Below, one piece after another: positions 33,029-44,000 of a DNA stretch of 64,000 nt. The translations under genes and the position numbers were made by a program. Each line of letters begins with the position of its first letter. Position 1 is the first letter of the stretch. The notes beneath the pieces are model-generated. The model saw nothing but the letters and a program-made list of their open reading frames with translations, had not been told where the DNA came from and searched no databases. This stretch comes from Craterostigma plantagineum (lineage: Eukaryota; Streptophyta; Magnoliopsida; Lamiales; Linderniaceae): the NCBI GenBank assembly GCA_027422505.1, contig JAPQWV010000686.1:186001-250000 (forward strand), written 5' to 3'.

Positions 33029-35155
33029 GACGTCATCGTGATATTTATGAAATTAATGTCAGAAAAGCTTCCTCCGTTCTTTTCAACACCAGCCACTTTT
33101 TCCTGAATTTCCTCAAGTGCTTTTTGAAATGACACTTTCATAGTAGATACTTGCTCTGACTGAAGTTGCATTTTGCATTCAAGCGCCTGCGTTTTCTGCA
33201 CAATTGTACGCGAAAAGGTAAGCGATTATGCATGAGAAATTATCAAATCAAATACATAATGTTAGTAATGATGGTTAGAGACATATAAAACATATAAATA
33301 AATCAGAATAAATCTAACAAACCCAAAAATCCTTCCCTCTGTGGAACGTCTTCATGAAGCACGTGCTGATTGCCCCGGCATATTCTGTTCCCAGCTCAAT
33401 ATTCTCATTCTCCATCCCATCACCTCTTTCGCCCCGCACATTACCCGTTACACCGTACTTATTATTTGATAAAGTAGCTTTCTTCACAGAATCGACGAAC
33501 CCACTCGATGGAGCACTTTCATTCAGACGCTTCGCCTGTCGTGTGAGTTTTTTCGCTTTGGACCTATGACCAATCACTTTTTTCTTTCCCTTTCCTAACT
33601 TCTTACCAGATATTTTCCCCTCTCAACTAAAACAACATCCTCTAATGTAGAATCATCACTGGTTGAATCTTTCATTGTCCTCTTCTAGCTCACAGCCTTC
33701 CTCAAACTCTGTTGCATTTACGTTTTTTGCATGTTTAGCTGGAACCTTTCCTGCTATTGGAGGACAAATAACTGTAACTCCTCTCTCCAACACAAATTGA
33801 TCTTCTGCAATTGGGGAGTACGGTTGTAGACTTCAAAGTGGCATGATCTAATAAACAACGAAGCTGATTCTTCAACAGTTGGCTGCAAAATACACTTCTC
33901 AACACCCTTAGAAGAAACGGCCTCTGTAATCTGCTCCAACCTCGGCGAGTACTTAGTACTCCAATCGATTGTCTTCCACCGACACATTCGTGGAATGCCG
34001 GGCTCCACTACCTCAAGTCTCTTCGCAAATGATTTGGCAACTCCAGGGATACTTTCATAAGCAAGTATCTAAAAAAAGACGTACGATTTATTTTCCAAGA
34101 CAATGTGAAACAATAGACATCACTAACTGAAATAATAAACATAATACTATTACCTGAAATGGATGTACAAAACCTCCTAAACTTAAGTTTGGGCATTTCT
34201 TCACTTGCTCGATTCATCACTGAACTGTGAGTGATACCTCTTAAGCGACGTTAGGACTTCATTGAATGCCAGGATTCCCCATTGGTAAGCATTAAATTTC
34301 TCAAAATCTTCCACCATATACATTATTGCAGGATCAACGTAAGCGGTATCTCTATTACTTCTTAATTGAATTACCCCGGCGACAAACATCAAACTTGCCA
34401 ACTTTAGCTTCTCAACATCAACGGTAGTATCTGAAGTGTTTCTCATAGTATTAAGTCGGTTCTTTATGTCTCGCAACGTAACTTTTTTTGTTTCCAGAAT
34501 GTCCTTTAATAGAGGCTGTGTTAACATCTATTGCATCTTCAGTGCCAAACTTTAGGCCTGTCAGCAGCGAGTATTCTGCTGATGAAAACCGCACGGGTTT
34601 ATCTTCAATAACCATCCACAGCTCATTTGTGTCATCATATTTGATTTGACACTGCATCATATACCACAACAGCTGGTCCGATAACTGAAAATTCTCTGCA
34701 GACACTATTAGACGTCCAAACTGACTTTTTGAAACCATCTCAGCTATCTCTGCTCTATTCAAAATTTCAATTATGTATGTGCATATATCCTTATAAGCGG
34801 CAAATATTACCACTCTTCTTGGTGTCACAGATCCTCTGGGCAGCTGCGTTTTCCAATACTGCCTGTATTAAGACAATGTACGGCTGCAAATTGATACTTA
34901 GAACAATAACAGTATATTATTTAACAATATCACATGATACATTTAGAAACCGTAATTGGTACTTAGAAGAATAACAACATATCAGTTAACAATATCACAT
35001 GATACATTCAAAAACACACCCAGAAATGTTCGATTTTCACATATATCATATCTGACACTCATAAATACGACATAGCACTAACCTCAACGAATTTGGTACC
35101 CATGGCAAATGGACGACAAATATTAATAGATTCAAGCCTACGAAGAGGAATAATC
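33029..35155 (-). pseudogene. DUF1985 domain gene, 3' part cut off by copia B
   Basis: Exons read leftward. 35155-35085 ends MGTKFVE before a GT. From 34864 (acceptor TACAG) comes RQYWKTQLPRGSVTPRR and the DUF1985 core: KSQFGRLIV, LWMVIEDKPVRFSSAEY, LLTGLKFGTEDAID, then LKLASLMFVAGVIQLRSN, FNAYQWGILAFNEVLTSL, GGFVHPFQ and, after an intron (about 34154-34072), ILAYESIPGVAKSFAKRLE. A basic nuclear-type stretch (near 33600-33510) and a coiled coil (QKALEEIQEKVAGVEKN, 33130-33080) follow, then the LTR of B. Small frame breaks near 34530 and 34205 suggest decay. In plants DUF1985 usually precedes a Ulp1 protease domain and is transposon-associated; that domain would lie beyond B. Function unknown. 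Confidence 0.7.
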
Positions 35156-35853
35156 TTGTTGAATCCTCACTTGTGCACCACCAAACTATTCTTACAAAAT
35201 TCCGACAACAATATACTCACTAATTGTTTCGCTAATTTTTTTCTTTGCGAGGGAGGGGTTTAGAGTAGCGGGTTTGGAAATTTAATTCAGTAATAAGATC
35301 AAACATTGGGCCAGTAGTAATCGGATAACCCAGTATGTTGAAATCAATAAATTAATTGTGGTCCGAAGTGTTTATAGGTTTAATAAGTTAGCAGATTTCA
35401 GTCAGTATCTAAGCTTATAATGAGGTCCGATAGAAAACTATTACGCATATATAGATAATATAGAATTTAATGATTGACTTTACGTTACCTTTTAGCATTA
35501 GAGTTTATTAATAACCCACCTGTATTTGTACTCAATATGTAATTATGCGATATAATATGATTGTATGACTATTTGATTTGACAATGTCATAAAAAATTTG
35601 TGATATGTTATTGACTAATATCAATCAGTCGTGCATATTTCAGATGTATATTTTTTAAAGCATGAACTTTTCCAATTCACCGTGATGCGTAAATAGTGGT
35701 CAGTACTGCAAATTAAATTATTCTATTGAATGTTAATACAACGTTTAATATTTTTAGGCAAAAGGAAAACGATAAAATAATAAAAAGTAAATGTTTACTA
35801 ATATCATAAGGAAGATAACACCACAAAGAACTGTAAACTGCAAACTTAACCAT
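35156..35853. other. AT-rich intergenic sequence
   Basis: No coding sequence, repeat or RNA gene recognised between the Ulp1 gene stop and the first visible exon of the DUF1985 gene. Confidence 0.5.
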
Positions 35854-37216
35854 TCATATCCATTTGTTGCAGTTAAAAGCAACTGCGAGATATTTTCTGA
35901 AATCTTCTATTTGTTTTTTTGTAATTCCGTAGACAGAATCATCTGAAAACATCAACGCAAATGCCGAACGCACGTGTACACCACATTCACCCCTGTCAGT
36001 AAAATATTAGATGAATCGAACAATTTTCAAATAATGGTACCTATATTGTAGCCATATATATGTAGGAAATGAAAAATGAGGTCTTACGCGGTAGATTGGC
36101 AGGGGTAATTTTCATCTCTTATAATGGTGAACTCAGCACGCCCATTCGTCAAACGGAGATAGTCAAGTAGAAATTGCATGGTATGTAATGTCCTACCAAA
36201 AGCTTGGTTGAAAAATATCATATCCATATCGCATATTTTGTCTGAATCATGTACAGTGACACTTCTTGCTCTGTAGTGTACTATTGCAAGAACCCAATGA
36301 CATTGATTAATGTTTACTGGGACAACGATGATATCAGATGCGTTCCACGACGTTACAGGCCAGTCAAGTACAGTTCCGTCGGTATAAGGCTTGATTATAG
36401 AAAGGTCGTATTCACCTTCCACTCTGTATTCTGCTGTAAATACCTGATTGAACGCAGTATTCATGAATGCAATGGAAGGGCGTGCGATGGTTGTTTTTCT
36501 TTGGAGTTCAATAAACCCGCACATGCATTCATCAATATGCTACAAAAAAACATTTTTTATTCAAATATAAGATGCCAAATATCACTCCACAATATAACAT
36601 AAGATACCTCATCAAGCAGCCATGCAGCATTTTTCATTAGCGTTGCAAGAAACTGTTGTCCATGCTGGGCACGCAAAGATCCAGTTACGTACACATCCGG
36701 GCTCATGTTCTCAACGATCACCGATACATGGGGAAACATAGCAAGAATTCTACTAATACGATTATCTGTGGCAGTGTCCGACGGGGAATCTGGTATTGAA
36801 GTTGGCAAAATGAACGGATGCTTCCTTTTTTTGCCATAACTGTGAGAGTGCGCTGTTTTTTGGAACATCGCTGTTGCTTGTCCTCCGCATGAACATTAGT
36901 ACTCGTTGGACCGCGCAAATCATCTACATGTGTAGGAATATTTGTGCGGAATATTTATCAGCATGTTGTTTAATATGAAAACGGAGCATAACAATGGTTC
37001 CATAAATTGTCAGAACAGTAATACCAAATCTCTTCTCCAGCGTCGTCAACTTCAAGTTGTTTTGTTCAAAGTGTTGGTCAATCGTTTTCCCATATTCTTC
37101 AGCATAGTGGCATGAACATCATATCTGCTCTGCAATGCATCAAACCTCTGAACAGCACTTGGCGCATAGTCGTCAATCTTTCTGTCGATACGGATGATCA
37201 TTTGAGATATTGAATT
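35854..37216 (-). CDS. Ulp1-type (C48) cysteine protease gene, multi-exon
   Basis: The peptidase family removes SUMO-like modifiers; many plant copies are transposon cargo. Exons: probable 37216-37060 (coiled coil, MIIRIDRKIDDYAPSAV), 36868-36608, 36539-36088, 35992-35854 (TGA at 35856-35854). The first intron between core exons joins NAAWLLDE to HIDECMCGF; the second joins CQSTA to GECGVHVRSAF. Both have GT-AG ends and keep frame. The catalytic set is complete: His in CHWVLAIV, Asp in VTVHDSDK, a Gln in the CQSTAG loop and Cys in ECGVHV. A basic YGKKRKHPF near the N-terminus may be a nuclear signal. Start codon and upstream exons are uncertain. No stop or frameshift is seen in the three core exons. 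Confidence 0.78.
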
Positions 37217-38467
37217 CTGCAAATCTGCAAAATTTCTCTATAAATATTTTCATATTTCATTCATCATATTAAGTTAAGTGTCGTGAGATTAAATACCCAA
37301 AGTGTCGTGAGATTAAATACCCAAAGGTAAGTTGAACGGGTGCATAGTATTTAAACAGATGGGTCAAGGTGAAGGGACGCGATCTGCATCGTAGGATGCA
37401 GATCAGACGTACCAGACTGAAGTGGGTCTTAGAACTGATTAAAGGGCACAATAGTGGTAACTATTCACAGAATAGCACCTGTCCAAAAGTTATACCCCTT
37501 CACATATTCGCCCCAGAACTCCTCAGAATCTATAACCCCCATGAAAAAATTACTCAATGATGAATTAATGAAAGTCTGTAAGTTAAATAGTAGGCCTTTG
37601 ATTTCATTGGTATTACAAACAAATTGATATGTATTTAAGTAATCAAATAGTTATTATGGAAAGAATTATAAGAGCTTGACACATTTTTTTTCAATAATTG
37701 TGCATTTATTACGTACATGATCATATATTGTACAGCTATATGTTCTGATAGTGGTCAGTCATATCAACGATATGCAAGCTACTATTGCAAGACCGAGCTA
37801 TGTGAAAGTTCATAAACATTTATTGGGTTATTATAAAAGAATTTATATGTAATTAAGTAATTAAATATTTAAACATGAAATTTGAAAGGTCAGACGTAGT
37901 TCTATTTTTAGAATAATGGTAATATAACCAACAACCTTTATCAATAACTAAATAAATACAAAAGGCATGACTTCTTTTAAAAGGATATTTAATTGTTAAT
38001 AGTTATAGTCCAAATCGAGCAAGTAATTGACCTTAGGCATGACTTAATTTTAAAAGGAACCTATAATTGTGAATAGTTACATAGTCGAACAAATAATTTA
38101 CCCTTAATAACGTAATTAAGTAATACAACCTATCCATTTACTCACATTTGTGTTTCGAGTGTACGCCGATTCATGAAAATAGGTCGGTATAATTGTCGGT
38201 CGGATAATAATAAAATACATACTCAGTACCACGCTTTCAGTCTTCAATTTTGAAGAATATCAGTACTTACATTTCTGTAACAGTTGTTATAATACATTCT
38301 CAGTAATATAATGTTGGTATCAATTTTTTATTGGCACTACTTATTGTTGAATATATTGATCATATTATACGATAAATAACCTTAGAATTTCAAGATGACG
38401 GTGAAATAGGTAGCTCAACATAGTAAAAAACCAAAACAACGGTAATATAAGAAAACAGACATAAAAA
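37217..38467. other. AT-rich intergenic sequence
   Basis: No gene recognised. A short direct repeat (AGTGTCGTGAGATTAAATAC, twice) lies at about 37276-37321. Confidence 0.5.
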
Positions 38468-40408
38468 CTACTTAGGTTGGTCCATTTTTTCCTCTTTGAT
38501 TTTCCTGCGTTTACCCTTCTTATACGTTGCTAAAAGAGCATCATCGTCATCTGTATTGCTTTCTATTGTACTGAGATCCTTTGTAGCAGCTCGAGTCCTC
38601 ATCACGCTTTTTCCCACAAGGTCCTTTCGTTGTTCTATACAACCCTGCAATTCATCTGAAAGAACGTGCTCAGTTGTGGATGCCCTATCTGGCAGGGTAT
38701 GTGAAGACTGAACAGCACCCATCGACCCCTGCGTTTAAAATGCGAAACATAATCAACCACCATTAATACATTCGAACTATCTTTGATTTTTACATCAATT
38801 GACTTTTGCTGATCGGACACGTCCTTAACATCAAGAATTTCCGACATACGGGTAACCGTCAACCTTTTATATAAAATTTTAAAATCAAACGGCTTGATCC
38901 TCACAAAAAAGTTAAAAGACTTCCCAACCAAAGAACGGATACAATCAGGAATTTATTCACCTCCAATATCGTCGTCGTCAATTACAGTCTTCTGTGACAA
39001 TTGAAAAATATATGAAACAATTCTATTATCAAAATATAAATATAATAGGTACTCGCCATTGTTCTTCGGGTCTTCTGCTGTTGTATTTGTATATTTCTTA
39101 GCTGGCCCGTCAAATATAACAAAAGTACCCGATTCAGTTCCATCATCAACATTCACCTCATTACGGAAACTATGGAAAGGAAAACGCAGTAAATAAATAC
39201 AAATGAATTACTTCACCAGGTGATAGATTAATATATTAAAATGCAGAATACCGCAAAACTCCCAGAGCATTAAAATGGTCACATTTGTTGCAAATTAGTA
39301 AGTCCTCGGACTTTCTCAACTTGAAAAAGCACGCTCTTAACGAACGAAGAATGCTAGAGTAATGAAATGATGTCGGATGATATCGTATAAATATATGAAT
39401 AAAACCTACTCAGCGTCTGAACGTAGTATAGCGTATATATCCGACAGATTGCTTTTCGTTTCTGGTCTGACATTGGTAACCGATGGCGTAGATGTAGGAC
39501 TGCTATCTTTAGATCCATCCTATAAAAAATAAACATAAACCATTAAACCAGTACTTAAATGTACGAAATTACAGGATACATAAATGAATTGTACACTTGA
39601 ATAAACGAATTCTTACTGTTTATGGAACTCCAAAACCGATGGACTATCTCCATTAATATAAAGAGCACTTGAGGAGGTTGTATTCATATATAAACCACCT
39701 GAGTAAATAATACGATTACAAATATTGGTTGAGTAAAAAACAGTACTCCGACATGCAAAACACCTTGAAACATCCGTCGATTGATATTCGTCACAATAAT
39801 CACAACAGTGTCCCCAAGAATTCCTTTCAACCTCTTACAAAACTTGCGCGACTTCTCATCCCAAGCCGTAATAGTTGCACGGTAGCCGCTACAATTTAAA
39901 ACATTTCCTTGTCGACAATTCACAAAATGAAGATTGTGAATGAGAATAATCACAAGGTTGAAACAAAAACATACCCTTCCATAGTTACATTGGCCATAGT
40001 CCGCGATGAATTCCCATTACCATTGTCATCTGGCTCAACAATGGATGAAAGCAGTGCAATGACATCTAATCTATTGGGGGACAAACTCTTCGGTGAACCA
40101 ATATATCTCCACATCCAAACATAAGGAATACATAACCATTCCATAGAGGTAGAGAGTGCAAACCTGGTAAATAATATTGCATACCGGCATTTGACTCCAA
40201 GTACTGAATGAACGAAGCTGAAATTCTCTTTAGATCATGACTAACACTTGACATAGTCGTACGGTTATTGTAACGTATCATATAACGATGCTCTGTTGTA
40301 AGATATCTTTCTGGAGAATTCACAATATCAAAGTTTGATATTGAAAACATACAGCCCTCTTCAAGTAGTCGTTCTCGGGCTATTAATTGTAGCTTGCATG
40401 AGAGTATC
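38468..40408 (-). CDS. RPA1-like single-strand DNA-binding protein gene, multi-exon
   Basis: RPA1 binds single-stranded DNA in replication and repair through OB folds; related genes are carried by plant Helitrons. Exons with clean GT-AG ends: 40408-40185 (CMFSISNFDIVNSPERYLTTEH, DUF223/OB-fold A type), 40070-39975 (LDVIALLSSIVEP), 39888-39764 (GYRATITAWDEKSRKF, ending NINRRMFQG; OB-fold B type). Less certain exons follow at about 39690-39615 (ALYINGDSPSVLEF), 39523-39412, 39350-39060 (ICNKCDHFNALGVLRY, the zinc-ribbon half; GTFVIFDGPAKKY) and 38935-38468 (IRSLVGKSFNFFVRIKPFD, then an acidic and lysine-rich tail). The first three exons join in frame (MEG|GYRAT). The N-terminal exon and the joins after 39764 were not fully resolved, so it may be a gene or a young pseudogene. 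Confidence 0.72.
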
Positions 40409-41279
40409 CTATAACAAAATAAAGAAGTAGATGAGGGGAAAAGATTGCATATAAATAAGAATTTAATACCCCTTCATCTAGTAACATTAAGCCAACTAAC
40501 ATAAGCTCTCACCATTTCTTCTAAAATTAGTAGCTCTCCAGGACCGCAGCAGCCGAACAATTATTATAGTGTTTCCCATCTTCGGGGTTAATGAATTAAG
40601 TACGGAATAATTATTCGGTAAAACCATGATGAAATCAAAAGTACACACCTAGAATTATTTTTTAATAGTAAAACTTGGATGAAGAATTCTACGTATATAT
40701 ATATATATAATGATAATATGAAACGATTTATTGTCATAGAATTAAAAGAAAAAACCTATCAACTACAATAAGAGAAGATCAGCGAATGTATTTGAAATGG
40801 ATATAGAACATGTATTTGTCACGAATAAAGAAAAAGATATTTCCACAACGTTTTATTGAATATGTTTTCAGATTCCATAAACATTCACTTATATATCGTT
40901 AATGATCACATAAAAACCAAACAGATACAAAAATTCAATGATACATATACTGATATTTCGAGAAAAATGAAGGACTCTTACCGCAATATAGGCATGCAAC
41001 CAAAATTTATCAAATAATCAAATAATACATATAATATTTCAGAAAATAAACAACCCATTCTTTTCAATATACTTATTTGTTCCAAATTGATAATACATTA
41101 TTCAGTCGTCTATTTTTCAGTAGCCTAAATATTTGTCAGTTGTGCAAATTTAAATGTCGTAGTGTATTATAATCTATTTACATGTCATCAATTATAAAGA
41201 CAAATATATGAACTTCAGCAGTAGTATATTCTAACCCGGGTCAGAACCTTGGCTATAGCTATGTTACCTTAATACGGTT
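40409..41279. other. AT-rich intergenic sequence
   Basis: No gene recognised. A short (TA)n run lies near 40693-40709. The sequence grades into the repeat array on its right. Confidence 0.45.
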
Positions 41280-43790
41280 AATGAAATTATAGGAATCTAT
41301 GATAATGCAAAATCATTTATGTTAGGAATTAAAAGCAAAACCTTTGAATTATAATAAGATTTTCAACGGCATTGTATTCTCGTCTATATCCAAGCCTTGT
41401 CCATCACCATATTATGTTAAATACGGTTAATGCAATTATAGTAACTTTAGTAAATCAAGATAATAAGAATACGAAACGATTCGTTGTCATAATTAAAATC
41501 CAAACCTTTGAACTAGAATAAAATAATGTACAGACAAACCTGTTAAATTCAGCAGTAATGTATTCTTATCCGATTCCAAACCTTGTCTATAGCTTCCTAA
41601 TAAGTTTAATGCAATTACAGTAACTTTAGTAAATCGTTATAATAATAATACGAAACCTTTTATCTTCAGGATTAAAAGCCAAACCTTTGATCTCAAATAA
41701 GATTCCACAGCATTGTATTATCATCAATTTTCAACCATGTTCTAACTCCAAGTTATGTTAAGTTACAGTAACTTTAGTAAATCAATATAATAACAATACG
41801 AAAGGACTTGTTGTCGTAATTTAACAATAACCTTTTCATTCCATTAACGATATCTATGTATCATTAATGACGATATTCAGAAATGTCGAGTATGTATAAG
41901 CCTAATTAAGAAACTCAACACCGCTTAGATTCCATCAAAGATTTCATTCAGTCGACTGTTTTCAGTCGTGCAAATATTCGTCAATTTAAAAGCAGTATTG
42001 TATTGCAGCCCGTCGCTTATTAATACGATTCCATGTACGATCGCATTCAGTCGGCTTTTTACAGCCAGGCAAGTATTTGTCAATAGTGTAGATTTAAATG
42101 GCGTATTGTATTGCAGTCGCTCATTCATTAATACATTTAATGCAACTATAATAACTTAAGTAAAAACAATATTATGATAATACGGAACAATTTATTGTCG
42201 GAAGTAAAAGCAAAAACCTTGAACTACAATGAGACTTTCAATAGTGTTGTATTCTCATCGATCCCCAAGCCCTGTCTGTCGACATGTTATGTTAATGCGG
42301 TTAATGCAATGTAGTAACTTCAGTACATTAATATAATAAGAATACCAAACGATTCGTTGTCATAATTAAAAGCAGTAACTTCAGCAGTAGCGTATTATCA
42401 TTCGATTCCAAACATTGGATGTAGCTATGTTATCTTAGTACGTCTAATGCAATTTAGAAACTTTAGTAAATCGATATAATGATGAGAATGAAAAGCCAAA
42501 ACTTTGAACTACAATAAGATAAGATTCAGCGAATGTAGTTGAAACGGGTTTAAAACAGAACATGTACATTCCATTAACGATCTCTATGTATCATTAACAG
42601 CGACATTCAGAAATATCGAGTATGTACGAGACCCTAATTAGGAAAATCAAAAACGAGTTTAATGCAAAAACCTTTGCTATAGCTATGTTATCTTAATACG
42701 GTAAATGTAATTATAGTAATCTAATGATAATGCGAAATCATTTTTGTTACGAATTAAAAGCAAAACCTTTGAACTACAATAAGACTTCCAAGTATTGTAT
42801 TCTCATCTGTATCCAAGCCCTGTCCATCACCATATTTTGTTCAATATGGTTAATGCAATTATAGTAACTTTAGTAAATCAATATTAAAAGAATACGAAAC
42901 GATGTGCTGCCCATATCTTAATACGTTTAATGCAATCACAGTAAGTTTAGCAAATCGTTATGATACTAATACGAAACCTTTTATCTTCAGGATTAAAAGC
43001 CAAACCTCTGAACTACAATAAGATTCAACAGCATTGTATAAGACCCTAATTAAGAAACTCAACAACATTTAGATTCTGTCAAAGATCTCATTCAGTCACC
43101 CATAGTCGTCCAAGTATTCGTCAATTCAAAAGCAGCATTGTATTGCGGTCCGTCACTTATTCATACGATTCCATGTACGATCGCATTCACTGTGCTGTTA
43201 TTCAGCCAGACAAGTATTTGTATATTGTAAATTAAATGGCGTATTGTATTGCAGACCCTCATTCATGAATACATTTAATGCAATTATAGTAACTTTGGTA
43301 AAAATAATATTATGATAATACGAAACAATTTATTGTCGGAAGTAAAAGCAAAACATTTGACTACAATAAGATTTTCAATAGTGTTATATTCTTATCGATT
43401 TCCAAGCCTTGTCTGTCGCCATGCTATGTCAATGCGCTTAATGCAATGTAGTAACTTCAGTACATTAATATAATAAGGATACCAAACGATTTGCTATAAT
43501 AATTAAAAGCAATACAATAATGAAATGCACGACTGCGCTTGATTTCAGTCGTGCAAAAAGATTTCAAAAGGGTAATTCACATGGCGTGATGTATTGCAGT
43601 CGCTCACTCATTAATGCGTTTAATGCAATTATAGTAACCCTACTAAATCAATACAATGATAATACGGATCGATTGTAGCCAAACCATTGAACTACAGAAT
43701 CCTTTGAACGGTCGTCTAAAAATCAATATAATGATAATACGAAACGATTATAGCAAAACCTTTGATCTACAAAATTCTTTGAACGGTTTA
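41280..43790. repeat. degenerate tandem-repeat array with higher-order structure
   Basis: A module beginning AATGCAATTATAGTAAC and continuing through ATACGAAACGATT and AAAGCCAAACC recurs roughly every 140-200 bp (clear starts near 41423, 41609, 42303, 42447, 42852, 43277, 43440, 43623). A larger block containing GATTCCATGTACGATCGCATTC and GGCGTATTGTATTGCAG occurs at about 41901-42330 and again at about 43045-43480, offset about 1,144 bp. No coding potential. It lies between the RPA1-like gene and element E. Confidence 0.75.
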
Positions 43791-44000
43791 ACGTTGTTCC
43801 ATAGTGAAAGATTTATAATGAACTTCACAATTTGGGCTCAATTGGTTATTGGGCCAAGTTCAAACCGTTTCTGCGTAGCATAGTATCGGTGAGTTCTAAA
43901 ATTCAATTATCCCAATCTAGAACCCAGAATAGAAATCCGTTCGGTCAAAATCAATATCAACGAGTCTTCTTGCTTTGGTTAAATTTTCAGGTCCATCGGA

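Noticed and set aside
33029..43790. Helitron termini around the RPA1/Ulp1 cluster
   Set aside because: No convincing hairpin plus CTRR end or matching 5' TC end could be located by eye; left as a test in the findings.
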